Below, piece by piece: positions 1-9,384 of a DNA stretch of 64,000 nt. The notes under the pieces were generated by a model, which was not told where the DNA came from, did not search any database, and saw nothing but the letters and a program-made list of their open reading frames with translations. The DNA is from Acidiflorens sp963791085 (GTDB taxonomy: Bacteria > Acidobacteriota > Terriglobia > Terriglobales > Acidobacteriaceae), in NCBI GenBank assembly GCA_963791085.1, contig CAWBQG010000001.1:2728001-2792000 (forward strand), written 5' to 3'. Position 1 is the stretch's first letter. Every line of letters begins with the position of its first letter. The position numbers and the translations under genes are program-made.

Positions 1-115
1 CCTCTCGCATCCTTCGGGCCTGTACTCTATTGCCGCCAGAAGAAGAATGCTCCGGTTCCTTGTTGCCAATGATGTTCTCGCCCTGAGTTTCGGCAATTGC
101 TCTTGATGAATCCAT
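1..115 (-). CDS. Possible partial ORF running off the left edge
   Basis: An ATG-started frame on the minus strand stays open for 38 codons to the window edge. It begins 35 bases downstream of the end of the ABC exporter, with a purine-rich stretch (GGAAGGA) upstream of the ATG. The visible peptide is hydrophilic (MDSSRAIAETQGEN...) and I recognise no family. It could be the start of the next gene in the exporter operon, but chance openness over 115 bases is equally possible. Confidence 0.25.
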   Translation of the reverse strand, partial: MDSSRAIAETQGENIIGNKEPEHSSSGGNRVQARRMRE

Positions 116-150
116 CCGTACCTGGTCCTTCCATCCTCGAATGATCTTGC

Positions 151-1970
151 TTACCTGTAACTGGCAGCCTGCAGCTCGAACATATCCGCGTAACGTCCGC
201 CCAGCTGTGTTAATGCGTCATGGTCTCCTTCTTCGGCGATGCGGCCGTTTTCGAGGACTATGATTCGATCCGCCATACGCACGGTTGAAAATCGGTGTGA
301 TATGAATAAGGCCATTTTCCCGGCGGTCAGCCGGCAAACCGCTGAAAGACTTCATACTCGCTGCGCGCGTCGAGTGCTGCGGTTGGTTCATCGAGGATCA
401 GGATCTGCGAGTCTCGCAGATAAGCTCTTGCCAGCGCGACTTTTTGCCATTCGCCACCCGAGAGATCAACTCCACCATCGAAGCGGCGGCCCAGCATCTG
501 TTCGTATCCGGACGGCAATCTGCCCACAACCTCGTCGGCCATACTTTTTCGGGCGGACTGCCGGAGCAGTTGCAGGTTGGCGATCTGCTCAATCCGGCCC
601 ACCGCGATGTTTTCCCGCGCCGTCATCTCGTAGCGCATGTAGTCCTGAAAGATCACTCCAATCTCGCGATAAAGGTCCTCGAGCGAGTACTCGCGAAGAT
701 CCACTCCGTCGAGCAACACCTGGCCTTCGGCCGGATCGTAGAGACGAGTCAGCAGCTTGACGATGGTGGTCTTGCCTTCGCCGTTTTCTCCGATCAGCGC
801 CACGCGCTCGCCGGGGCGCAAAAGAAGATTCAGTTCCTTTAGAACCGGGCGAGGACCTCCCGGATATCGGAAGGTAACGTTGCGAAATTCAAATCCGCGC
901 TGAATTGGACGTGGTACCGGCAAAGCGTTGGCCTTCGAAGCGATCGTGGGACGCATCTCAAAGAACGCGATGAGGTCGGTTAGGAACAAGGCCTGATCGG
1001 CGATAGTGGAGAGCGTTGAAAATGTCTGCTGCAGATTTGAGCTGGCCTCCCGGATGGCATTTGCCAATAAAGTCAAAGTGCCGAACGTAAACACGCCTGT
1101 GACCGTCTTCCAAACCGCGAACACGTAGGCTGAGTAGTAGCCCGCCGTACCGATCGCCGACAGGAACGAACCTGCCATTACCTTGCGGCGCGCCAGGGCG
1201 ATATCTTCCTCATAGACCTGGTTCGAAAGACCCTTGAATCTGGCGGTCAGAAAATCCCTCAGACCAAACAGTTTCAATTCCTTGGCTGCTTCTTTGCTTC
1301 CGCCCAGAATGCGAAGGTAATCGAGCTGACGTCGGACCGGAGTCTGACGAAAATTCTTGGCGTATCCCAAGAAAGCAAAGTGCGTTTCTCCGACGAAGGC
1401 CGGAATCACACCCACAATCAGCAAGAGCAGGAGCCAGGGGGAGAACACCATGATCGAGACCGACAAGGTGATGGTTGTTACTACCTGCTGCACGAGGCGT
1501 CCCATCGCCTGGATCATGAGCAGGCGGTCGGTGGCCTGAACGCGGGCTCTCTCCAAACGGTCATAGAACACGGGATCTTCGTACGCCATGAGGTCAAGAC
1601 TTGCGGCGTGCTCCATGACGCGAACGCTGACGTGATGCGTGTATTTGCCCGCCAGCAGAGCGTCGAAATAGTCAATGACGCGACCGAGAATGCCGGTTGA
1701 AACTGCAAGCGCAAACTCGGCAGCAACCAGCCACCACAGCCTGGTTCCGACCGACTCGTGAATAGTGATAATGCGGAATATGGTGTCGACGATGAGCTTC
1801 GAAACCCAGAACAGCGCGGGAGGAAGAAGGGCAGCAAGAACTCGGGCGAGCAGCCCGAGAACGACGACGGCGCGCCCTGACTCCCACACAAAGCGCAGAA
1901 CAGCCGGAGCATTTCGGAGAGCCGAAAGTCGCTCCCGCCATCCGCCCCAGGCCTGTGGTTGCCCACTCAT
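151..1970 (-). CDS. ABC exporter, fused membrane and ATPase domains, frameshifted near its 3' end
   Basis: Half-transporter of the type I ABC exporter class, about 606 aa when repaired. Residues 1-320 hold hydrophobic membrane segments; the ATPase domain follows with Walker A GENGEGKTT, signature LSGGEWQKVALARA and Walker B ILILDEPTAALD. The first frame stops at 327 after EVFQRFAG, but the next frame continues without a gap as LTAGKMALFISHRFSTVR (the H-loop) down to FELQAASYR and a TAA at 151. One missing base near 329 explains this. It may be a sequence error or a recent mutation; if real, the protein loses its H-loop histidine and is probably inactive. The substrate cannot be told. The start is supported by AAGGA about 7 bases before the ATG. 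Confidence 0.85.
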
Positions 1971-2182
1971 GAATGAGTCCTTAACAGCTGGTACACGGAG
2001 CTAGCTGCTCGCGGCAGTCGAAACGACGGGACACAGGCGGCAGTCGAAGTGGTGGATACTGTCAGTGCAACCGGATCGATTCCGAGCGAACAATGCCAGC
2101 TCAGTTATGTTCAAGCGGTATTTGGATGATAAGAATGGCCTTCCGGTTGGTCGGGATGAAGAAGAACCCCTGCACGGGGTTC

Positions 2183-3514
2183 CTAGTATTTCTTGAGCCC
2201 AGCTCGCTCCATTCCACGCTTTGCTTCGGCGGTTCTCATGAAAGTGTCCCAGACGAAGCCGGTACGAAGGTTCTCGGCCATCAGCAAGGTGATTCCCGTG
2301 TCAATTCCAATTACATCGGAGTCGTACCAGTTCTTTAACGGATTGAACGCGTTCACAAATCCGTACTTGCTCCACGCGGAGGGGTAGCGGCTACGGATTC
2401 TTTTCAAAACGCGCATGGTAGCCGCTGGCAGGAAGGGTAGCGAGCCACCGGCAGCACTCGGAACAACCGTGCCGTCGATCGGCCCGGTAGCGGGAGGTCC
2501 ACCCCAAGCCACGTAGCCGTCGTTTTGGGAATCCGAAGCGGTAATGCCCCACAGATCGGCGGTGTAGTCGGGGAATTGCTTACCTAATTCGAGGCAAAAA
2601 CGACGATGGACCTCGGTGGCGGTTACAGAATTCAAGAAATAATCCGCGTACTTGTCGCGACGGTTGCGAAAGTCAAACCATGCCTGCGAATACTGGTGCA
2701 CGAACAATGGCGCAAAAGAACCGATATAGCGCATGCCGTCGTATTCGAAGGTCGAACGCTTCCATGCGTTCCAGGCTTCCTGCTTTAGAGGATGGTTGAC
2801 CGCACCCATTCCAAGCAGATACATCATCATCAACTCGCTGTAATCATCCCATCGCGAAGGAAGAAAGCCGACTTCGGGTCTCCACCCGTGGGTGAGCAAC
2901 GATGTGTCCTCGGAGAGCCAAGTCCAATCCACGCGGTTGAGGATTAAATCCGCAAGTGTTGCGACGGTGGGATCGCCGAAATGCTCGCGGCAGGTAAGAA
3001 CCCCGCAGAGGAGGATGGCCGTGTCGACCGAAGACACCTCAGAGTCGAACATGCGCTCGCCAGTTTTCGGATTGGCGAAGTGGTAGAAGAATCCGCGATG
3101 ATTGGGCAGCTTCCGCCACAGAAAGCGCAGAGAAGCGAAGACGCGCTCTAGCGCATCGCCGGTCGAGATGAAGCCACGCTGGGCTCCAATGCAGAGCGCA
3201 GTTAGACCGAAGCCCGTCGCGGCAATGCTGGATGCAACTCCCTGCTCGTCCTTATGAACATTGCAGCGATCCTTGACCATCCCTGTGTCCGGGCTGCCCT
3301 GCTCCCAGAAGAAAAGAAAGCTGGCTGCCTCCAAATCATTCAGAAACTGATCGTCTTCCGGAGAAAGAGCCGCGGGCGCAATGCTGCGGACTGTTCCCGA
3401 AGTGCGGGCCCACAAAGACTGAAGGTCGCCGGCAAGGGGCAAGCACAGACCGGCCTCGAGAATTTGGCGCAGGACTTGCCGGCGCGAAAGTTGGATCAGC
3501 TTATTGTCAGTCAT
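2183..3514 (-). CDS. Glucoamylase-family (GH144-like) exported hydrolase
   Basis: A 443-aa protein of the bacterial 'glucoamylase family' (glycoamylase-like domain, related to GH144 beta-1,2-glucan hydrolases), expected to cleave glucans outside the cytoplasm. The N-terminus SRRQVLRQILEAG followed by a hydrophobic stretch resembles a Tat signal peptide. The body carries family-typical aromatic and acidic runs (FLFFWEQG, RWDDYSELMMMYLLGMG, YSQAWFDFRNRRDKYADYF, VPSAAGGSLPF), and length fits a single-domain member. I chose the inner ATG at 3514 (MTDNKL) because it places the twin arginine close to the start. It is a single gene, divergent from the next one. Precise substrate is unknown. Confidence 0.8.
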   Translation of the reverse strand: MTDNKLIQLSRRQVLRQILEAGLCLPLAGDLQSLWARTSGTVRSIAPAALSPEDDQFLNDLEAASFLFFWEQGSPDTGMVKDRCNVHKDEQGVASSIAATGFGLTALCIGAQRGFISTGDALERVFASLRFLWRKLPNHRGFFYHFANPKTGERMFDSEVSSVDTAILLCGVLTCREHFGDPTVATLADLILNRVDWTWLSEDTSLLTHGWRPEVGFLPSRWDDYSELMMMYLLGMGAVNHPLKQEAWNAWKRSTFEYDGMRYIGSFAPLFVHQYSQAWFDFRNRRDKYADYFLNSVTATEVHRRFCLELGKQFPDYTADLWGITASDSQNDGYVAWGGPPATGPIDGTVVPSAAGGSLPFLPAATMRVLKRIRSRYPSAWSKYGFVNAFNPLKNWYDSDVIGIDTGITLLMAENLRTGFVWDTFMRTAEAKRGMERAGLKKY

Positions 3515-3697
3515 GCATTTGCCTTCCGGCATGGCGGGGCAAGTTGGAGTATGACGGACTGTAAACGCTTGCTCATTCGGACACAGGGAAAGGCGATTAT
3601 TCGCAAGATTTATACGTTCTTAGGGATGCAAGTATTGCCTTCGCCGTTGCCGTTAGACCGAAACGTTCCCGTCACATCCGCCATCTTATAGACATCA

Positions 3698-4693
3698 ATG
3701 GCGATGTGCATGACTCGTTCTCACAAAATCGAGGCGTGGATTGCTTTGCTTGGCACCCTTCTGCTCGCTGCCAGCATCGTAGGGCTGATCCTCTGGCAGA
3801 GACAGAAGGCGATCTCTCTGCGGGGAGCCGTGCTTGTGGAGGATTCCGACCCCCGAAAACAGTTGCCGGTCGCCGACGTTGTAGTCTCTGCCGGCGATTT
3901 GAGCGCATCGGACTCGAAGACCGATCCTTCGGGCCTATTCATCCTCCGGCTACGCAAGCCGATTCGTAAAGGGCACGCCATTGTTCTTCAATTTCGACAT
4001 CCGCAGTACCGCCCGCTTGATGTACATGATTTTGTCAGCAACAAGCTTTACATCGTTCGTCTCGCTCCACCATCCAACAATCCTCGTTCGGAGAACCTTC
4101 CTCAAGTTAAGGTCACGAACGTGCGGGTGAGATATACAGTCAATTCGATGACGGAGCTAAATGTGGGCAGCGCGGTTAAGACCTTCGAAATTGAGAACAA
4201 GGGCAACGTGCCTTGCCAGGGCCAACATCCGTGCTCGCCCGATGGGAAGTGGAAGGCCGCAGTAGGGGAAGTTTCGTTGGATGCCGGCGCCGGTAACGAG
4301 TTTCGCGATACCCGCGCCTTCTGTATTGCCGGCCCATGTCCGTTCACAAGAATTGACGCCGACAACTTATTGCACGACGGCCAAACCTTGGTAGTGACGG
4401 CACGCGACTGGTCCGACACGGCCACTTTTCTCTTGGAGGCCGAAGTCTTTCGTCCCATGGTGAGCCAAATCGAGCATTGGTCGTATCCGGTTGTTTTTGG
4501 GGAGGGTCTGACCTTTACTCTACCCTCCGCCGCAGAGAGCGTCTGCATTGAGGCGGACCTCGACGGGCAGACCATCATTTTTCCGATAGGGCCGTCACTT
4601 TTCTTGAGTTGGGCCACTTGCGACGCCGGGACAAACCCCGATAAGGCGCGGGTTTACCGCTGCACGCCTAAACCGGGATATCGCTTTCAGTAG
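3698..4693 (+). CDS. Membrane-anchored protein with a carboxypeptidase-regulatory-like segment, unknown function
   Basis: A 331-aa protein with one N-terminal membrane segment (WIALLGTLLLAASIVGLILW) and the rest outside the cytoplasm. Residues 40-125 (RGAVLVEDSDPRKQLPVADVVVSAG ... SGLFILRLRKPI) look like a CarboxypepD_reg-like beta-sandwich, the fold often used for binding in exported acidobacterial proteins. The following part contains CX(n)C pairs (CQGQHPC, CIAGPC) that could form disulfides. No catalytic motif is visible. It starts about 180 bases from the divergent hydrolase gene, so the two may share a promoter region. Start could also be the third ATG at 3710. Confidence 0.6.
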   Translation: MAMCMTRSHKIEAWIALLGTLLLAASIVGLILWQRQKAISLRGAVLVEDSDPRKQLPVADVVVSAGDLSASDSKTDPSGLFILRLRKPIRKGHAIVLQFRHPQYRPLDVHDFVSNKLYIVRLAPPSNNPRSENLPQVKVTNVRVRYTVNSMTELNVGSAVKTFEIENKGNVPCQGQHPCSPDGKWKAAVGEVSLDAGAGNEFRDTRAFCIAGPCPFTRIDADNLLHDGQTLVVTARDWSDTATFLLEAEVFRPMVSQIEHWSYPVVFGEGLTFTLPSAAESVCIEADLDGQTIIFPIGPSLFLSWATCDAGTNPDKARVYRCTPKPGYRFQ

Positions 4694-5068
4694 CCATCCA
4701 CAAGGTTATCTCGGAACGTCGCCACGCGCAGGGGTCGCCACAAACTCGAGAAATCTCGAAGTCCCATGTTCTTTTGGGCGGTATCTGTCACTTGACTATG
4801 CGCGCTCCCTTACTTTATTACGCATCAACTCAGTCGCCCAAATTGCGAAGCATGATCACCGTGAGAATGTATTTCTGCCGTTTGTGTTCTCCGAGCGGTG
4901 CTTACGCGATCGCCGTGACGGCCCTTGCGCACTGCCAACGACAACTCGCGCCAACTAGACAGATCCGTTGACCGGCACAGCATGATGCGAGTCTGGTCCA
5001 GATATCAGCGGTCAGCCCAATACCTAAGTACAATAGACGCCTCTCGTGGCGTGGAGCAATGTTGTTTT
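4694..5068. other. Gene-free stretch
   Basis: No convincing coding frame or RNA gene. A loose promoter-like hexamer TTGACT occurs near 4793 ahead of the response regulator, without a good -10 match. Confidence 0.4.
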
Positions 5069-5464
5069 ATGCAGTTTCGCCCAGAAGGGCGCGCCGCCGA
5101 ACGCCCGCTTGTATCAGTAGTTGATGATGATGAGTCGGTGCGCGAGTCGCTACCTGATTTGCTTCGGGAGTTCGGCTTTGCCGCTCGCACTTTCTCGTCG
5201 GCGGAAGAGTTTCTCGCCTCTGATTGCGTCGACCCAACAAGATGTCTGATCCTCGACATTGCCATGCCGGGGATGACCGGGCCTGAACTTCAACAGGAAT
5301 TGATCCGTCGGCGACAGGCAATTCCTACCATCTTCATCACCGCGAACAGAGATAAGACTGTTCGCCCGCAGCTACTCGAGCAGGGTGCAGTGGAGTGCCT
5401 GTTCAAGCCATTCCGCGACACAGATCTGCTCGATGCGCTCAATACTGCATTTCGAGCAAGCTAA
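5069..5464 (+). CDS. Receiver-only response regulator, FixJ-like
   Basis: A 131-aa protein made of one receiver domain. It has the acidic triad (VVDDDESVRESL), the phospho-acceptor aspartate in CLILDIAMPGMTG, the switch threonine in TIFITAN and the conserved lysine in CLFKPF. No DNA-binding domain follows, so it probably signals by protein contact or as a phosphate sink. Sequence style is that of FixJ/NarL-family receivers common in soil bacteria. Start ATG at 5069 gives a short leader before the domain. A second, damaged receiver follows 53 bases later; no cognate kinase is adjacent. Confidence 0.8.
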   Translation: MQFRPEGRAAERPLVSVVDDDESVRESLPDLLREFGFAARTFSSAEEFLASDCVDPTRCLILDIAMPGMTGPELQQELIRRRQAIPTIFITANRDKTVRPQLLEQGAVECLFKPFRDTDLLDALNTAFRAS

Positions 5465-5517
5465 CCGTTCAAGTGCACCGGCGATCGCACTCGCTTGCTG
5501 CGGAGGAGGGATACAAA

Positions 5518-5754
5518 ATGATCTCAACGCGCGCTCTTGGAGATGCGGTGGGGTCATCACCCATGTCGACGGTTGCGTCCATCGTGTTCATCGTTGACGA
5601 CGACATCTCGGTGCGAGAGTCGCTGGAACTGGAATACCGGAGTTCGATTCCCCGGGGCAACCGATCCCCGATTCCCTTCGCATTCGCTCAAGAGTTCCTC
5701 GATCACCCGCGAGTTGCTCTTCCAAGGGCTGATGCCCGTCGTTCCTCCACTTGA
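5518..5754 (+). pseudogene. Degenerate FixJ-like receiver
   Basis: A strong ribosome-binding site (GGAGGAGG) precedes ATG 5518. The first 45 residues begin a normal receiver (IVFIVDDDISVRESLEL), then the frame diverges (EYRSSIPRGNRSPIPF) and recovers a family-like stretch FAQEFLDHPRVALP before stopping at residue 78. The phospho-acceptor aspartate, switch threonine and lysine are absent. I read this as a disrupted paralogue of the receiver just upstream, still translated perhaps but not able to accept phosphate. Confidence 0.55.
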
Positions 5755-5974
5755 TCAAAGGTGTGGAGCTGCTTACGCCGCACTCGAAATCGGCCCGTGC
5801 CCGGACCAGTAAATCGATACCAAAGTCCAATTGCGCTGTCACTATGGAGCAGCGCATCCTCATGCGATGGAGTGGAACCCAAGAAAGTGCCGAAATGGAG
5901 AGGGAGCCGACCGCTTCGTCAAACCGCAATTCCGCGCACGCCCCCCAAGATGACTCCCGATGGAGGCGAATCCG

Positions 5975-7054
5975 ATGAGTGCGTTCCAAGCGGCGGGTGT
6001 CTTGCCTGCTGTCGTCCAAGCGGTAGCTGCGCCGCTTAGCCGCGCCGCAATCTTCTTGGTCGCGACCATAAACCCGGGCCCTGACAGTCGCTCCACCGTG
6101 CGATCGTTCTGCGGAGACATCGCTGCGCTCGTGCGCGCGGTCGAATTTCGCGATCTCGAAGGCGGTCTTTCCTGCGTGATGGGGTTTGGGTCCGACGCGT
6201 GGGACCGCCTCTTTGGGTCGCCGCGGCCGGCAGAGCTACATCCGTTTCGGGAGATTTGCGCGGAAACGCGCCATGCGGTCTCCACGCCGGGCGACTTGCT
6301 GTTTCACATCCGCGCCAAGCGCATGGATCTATGCTTCGAGCTTGCCACACAGTTCATGGCGCATATCGGAAATGCCGTTTCGGCGGTGGACGAAGTGCAC
6401 GGCTTCCGTTACTTCGACGACCGCGATCTCGTAGGATTCGTCGACGGGACGGAGAATCCCAGGGGCGCTGCAGCGGTCGACGCCGTGCTGGTCGCCGACG
6501 AGGATAGCGATTTTGCCGGAGGCAGCTACGTCATCGTGCAGAAATATCTTCACGATCTTGGCGCATGGAATGCGCTGTCCACCGAGGCGCAGGAACGCAT
6601 CATCGGACGCACCAAGCTATCCGACGTCGAATTGGACAAATCCGTGAAACCGACTTCAGCACACAACGCGCTGACTACGATCGTTGAGAACGGGAAAGAA
6701 ATTAAGATCCTGCGCGACAACATGCCCTTCGGCCGGGCTGCGCGTGGCGAATTTGGCACCTATTTCATCGGTTACAGCCGTTCGCCCCGCACGATCGAGC
6801 AGATGCTCGAGAACATGTTCATCGGCCGGCCGCCGGGCAACTATGATCGTCTGCTCGACTTCAGCCGTGCTGTCACCGGAAACCTGTTCTTCGTGCCGTC
6901 CGCTACGTTTCTGGAAACCGTGACCGAAGATCAGCCTGCGGTCGCAGAGCCACTCGCGACACCAGTGGCGTCCGACTCCTCTTCATCCATCTCGCCGATG
7001 CGCGAGGGCTCGCTCGGCATCGGTTCTCTCAAAGGAGACATACGACATGAATAA
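5975..7054 (+). CDS. DyP-type peroxidase, encapsulin cargo
   Basis: Dye-decolourising heme peroxidase (359 aa, B-type by similarity) that oxidises substrates with hydrogen peroxide. Visible are the GFVDG motif (residues 154-158, catalytic Asp), the proximal heme histidine in SAH (230), and the stretch ILRDNMPFG with its arginine, followed by GEFGTYFIGYSR. After the domain comes a flexible Pro/Ser-rich linker and a C-terminal tail GSLGIGSLKGD, the known encapsulin-loading peptide. I chose ATG 5975 over 5960 because GGAGG lies 8 bases upstream. The gene overlaps the encapsulin start by 8 bases, so translation is coupled. Role: peroxide-dependent oxidation inside a protein shell. Confidence 0.95.
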   Translation: MSAFQAAGVLPAVVQAVAAPLSRAAIFLVATINPGPDSRSTVRSFCGDIAALVRAVEFRDLEGGLSCVMGFGSDAWDRLFGSPRPAELHPFREICAETRHAVSTPGDLLFHIRAKRMDLCFELATQFMAHIGNAVSAVDEVHGFRYFDDRDLVGFVDGTENPRGAAAVDAVLVADEDSDFAGGSYVIVQKYLHDLGAWNALSTEAQERIIGRTKLSDVELDKSVKPTSAHNALTTIVENGKEIKILRDNMPFGRAARGEFGTYFIGYSRSPRTIEQMLENMFIGRPPGNYDRLLDFSRAVTGNLFFVPSATFLETVTEDQPAVAEPLATPVASDSSSSISPMREGSLGIGSLKGDIRHE

Positions 7055-7868
7055 CCTCCATCGCGAGCTTGCTCCCATTTCCGACTCGGCTTGGGCTCAG
7101 ATCGAAGAGGAAACATCGCGCACGATCAAGCGCTATCTTGCAGGACGGCGTGTTGTCGACCTGAAGGGCCCGGCTGGCGCTGCGCTTTCTGCGATCGGCA
7201 CCGGCCACCTGAGGACAATCGCCGCACCAGCGAAGGGCATCGTCGCGAGCCAGCGAGAGGTGAAGGCGCTCGTCGAGCTACGTGTTCCGTTCGAACTGAA
7301 TCGCAAAACGATCGACGATGTCGATCGCGGCGCGAACGACTCGGACTGGCAACCCGCGAAGGATGCCGCGCGGCAGATTGCCTTTGCTGAGGACTCCGCC
7401 ATATTCGAGGGCTACACCGCTGCCGGTATCGAGGGCATCCGAAAGGCAACAAGCAATCCGATTATGCCGCTCCCCGCCGACGTGCGTGAGTATCCCGATG
7501 CGATTGCTCAAAGCTCGAGCCAGTTGCGTCTAGTCGGTGTCAACGGTCCCTATGCAGTGCTGCTCGGAGCGGACGCTTATACCGCGCTCGCCGAGACTAG
7601 CGACCACGGATATCCTGTACTGGAGCACGTCAAGCGGCTGGTCAAAGATCAAATCATCTGGGCGCCCGCCATTGCTGGCGCTTTCGTGTTGACCACGCGT
7701 GGGGGCGATTTCGAACTGCACCTCGGCCAGGACGTCTCCATCGGATATCTCAGCCACACCGATACCGCCGTCCGCTTGTACCTGCAGGAGACTTTCACTT
7801 TCCTTTTGCTCACTACCGAAGCTGCCGTCGCACTGGCTCCTCCTCCCGCGAAAGCAAAGAAGCCTTGA
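7047..7868 (+). CDS. Encapsulin shell protein (family 1, linocin M18-like)
   Basis: A 273-aa HK97-fold shell protein that self-assembles into a nanocompartment around the DyP peroxidase encoded immediately upstream. Recognisable are the N-terminal MNNLHRELAPISDSAWAQI, which binds the cargo tail inside the shell, then KRYLAGRRVVDLKGP and the C-terminal LRLYLQETFTFLL-type stretch. Length matches family 1 encapsulins. RBS GGAGA sits inside the end of the peroxidase gene, 8 bases before the ATG. No protease motif is present, so it is not annotated as an active bacteriocin. About 260 bases without a gene follow. Confidence 0.95.
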   Translation: MNNLHRELAPISDSAWAQIEEETSRTIKRYLAGRRVVDLKGPAGAALSAIGTGHLRTIAAPAKGIVASQREVKALVELRVPFELNRKTIDDVDRGANDSDWQPAKDAARQIAFAEDSAIFEGYTAAGIEGIRKATSNPIMPLPADVREYPDAIAQSSSQLRLVGVNGPYAVLLGADAYTALAETSDHGYPVLEHVKRLVKDQIIWAPAIAGAFVLTTRGGDFELHLGQDVSIGYLSHTDTAVRLYLQETFTFLLLTTEAAVALAPPPAKAKKP

Positions 7869-8130
7869 CGTTGCTCGGGCTCTACTCGCACTCATCTCGA
7901 GGCCGTTTCAGAACCATTCGGGCGGGTTGAAGGTGAAGTCGTGAAGCAGAAAAGAACTCTGCCCTAAGGGCAGAGGCCCACTTTCCATCCACCCCTTGTT
8001 CGTAGGGAAGCTGCTGTTGCGCTCCATGGGTGCCGATGAGGTTTGGTACCCTGAACGGGCCTCGGCAATGTGCGCCCTGCGGGGGGCGTGGAGAACTACG
8101 GCCAAACACCGCTAACCATCATGGTTAGAG

Positions 8131-8206
<76 letters not shown>

Positions 8207-8601
8207 GCAGTGTATATGATATGGACGAATTGCGATTATATCATCGGCGGTCGCGCTATTCGTGAGCGTATGCGTAGTGCGCTGCCTCAATTCAAAAAGC
8301 CTTCGCACAAGTCTGATGTCGCCAAAATCAGGCCCTGCCGTTTGAGGGCATCGGCACCTTGAGTAGCCACCCCCGCTTTTGGAAGAAGCAGTCTTTCTTC
8401 AGGCTTTCGAGGCGCGGCCTTGCGTCACGACAACTCGCAGTACATGCCCGCCAGATACCTACCTTCGTTACCTGCTCGTCCCTAGACTGAACTAGTGGCC
8501 TGTGGTTTGTGGCTGGTGTTTAGAAGAGGGTGTCGAACCCCGGCACAACTGTGATTACAGGTTCTCGGGCTGATCGGGTTTGCTGCCCATCGACCAACGA
8601 G
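8207..8601. other. Gene-free stretch
   Basis: Nothing convincing seen: short open frames only, no hairpin followed by a T-run, no tRNA. Confidence 0.4.
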
Positions 8602-9210
8602 CTAGCAACCGATTTTCCATCGATACGCATTGGGCTGAGTCAGGCCGATGTGGGCGAGCACACGGTTCGAGAATTCCTGGGCCATGGCATCGGCGCTGGC
8701 CGGGTGGTTATAGAAGGTCGGGATCAGCGGAAAGATGGTCGCACCCGCATCGGCGGCGAGAGACATGTTGCGAATGTGAATCTTGTTGAGCGGCGTTTCG
8801 CGGACGCAGAGCACGAGTGGCCGGCGCTCCTTGAGAGTTACGTCGGCAGCGCGATCGATCAGGTGTGAAGCAATGCCGTTGGCGATGCGGGCAAGCGTGC
8901 CAACGCTGCACGGGATTACGACCATCGCGTCGGAGGGATATGACCCGCTGGCCACGTTCGCCCCGATGTCGGCGTTTGATTGGACCTGAATCTTCGCCGA
9001 GGGCGAGCCGATGATTTGACGTACGAGGTCGGAGCGGCCCTCGATCGAGAGCTCTTCGGCCAGGACGCGCAGGCCACTGTCGGAAGCGATGAAGTTGACC
9101 GTCTTTACGCGCTCATCGCGCTCGACCGTGAGCAGGAAGTGCTTAAGGAAGATAGACCCGCTGGCGCCAGTAGTGGCGATGATCAGGTTTTCCGGCGGCA
9201 ATACAGGCAA
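8602..9210 (-). CDS. ubiX: Flavin prenyltransferase, UbiX family
   Basis: A 202-aa protein of the UbiX/Pad1 family, which makes prenylated FMN, the cofactor of UbiD-type decarboxylases. Family marks are ATTGASGS near the N-terminus (flavin phosphate binding), SDAMVVIPCSVGTLARIANGI, and the C-terminal block PLVLCVRETPLN ... HIRNMSLAADAGATIFPLIPTFY. The start is a TTG at 9210 preceded by GGGGAG 7 bases upstream; no better ATG exists before the motif. No ubiD partner is in the window, so the pathway (quinone or aromatic decarboxylation) is not set by context. Confidence 0.85.
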   Translation of the reverse strand: MPVLPPENLIIATTGASGSIFLKHFLLTVERDERVKTVNFIASDSGLRVLAEELSIEGRSDLVRQIIGSPSAKIQVQSNADIGANVASGSYPSDAMVVIPCSVGTLARIANGIASHLIDRAADVTLKERRPLVLCVRETPLNKIHIRNMSLAADAGATIFPLIPTFYNHPASADAMAQEFSNRVLAHIGLTQPNAYRWKIGC

Positions 9211-9384
9211 GTTGACTCTCCCCTAGGCAAGAAATAGGCCGACTGGCCTCAAGACGTTTGAGCATAGGGGCGCATCCAAGGCAAGTCAAGGCGGGTCTTA
9301 CAAGGAGACGGAAAGAACCTGCCGGGTGGTGGTTAGCGATTTGCTGCAGAGCGCGGCGAGCCGCATCTCCGCAGGACAAATGTC

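Noticed and set aside
5634..5660. tRNA remnant (GTTCGATTCCCCGG)
   Set aside because: Only a T-arm-like word inside the degenerate receiver; no other arm or acceptor stem found.
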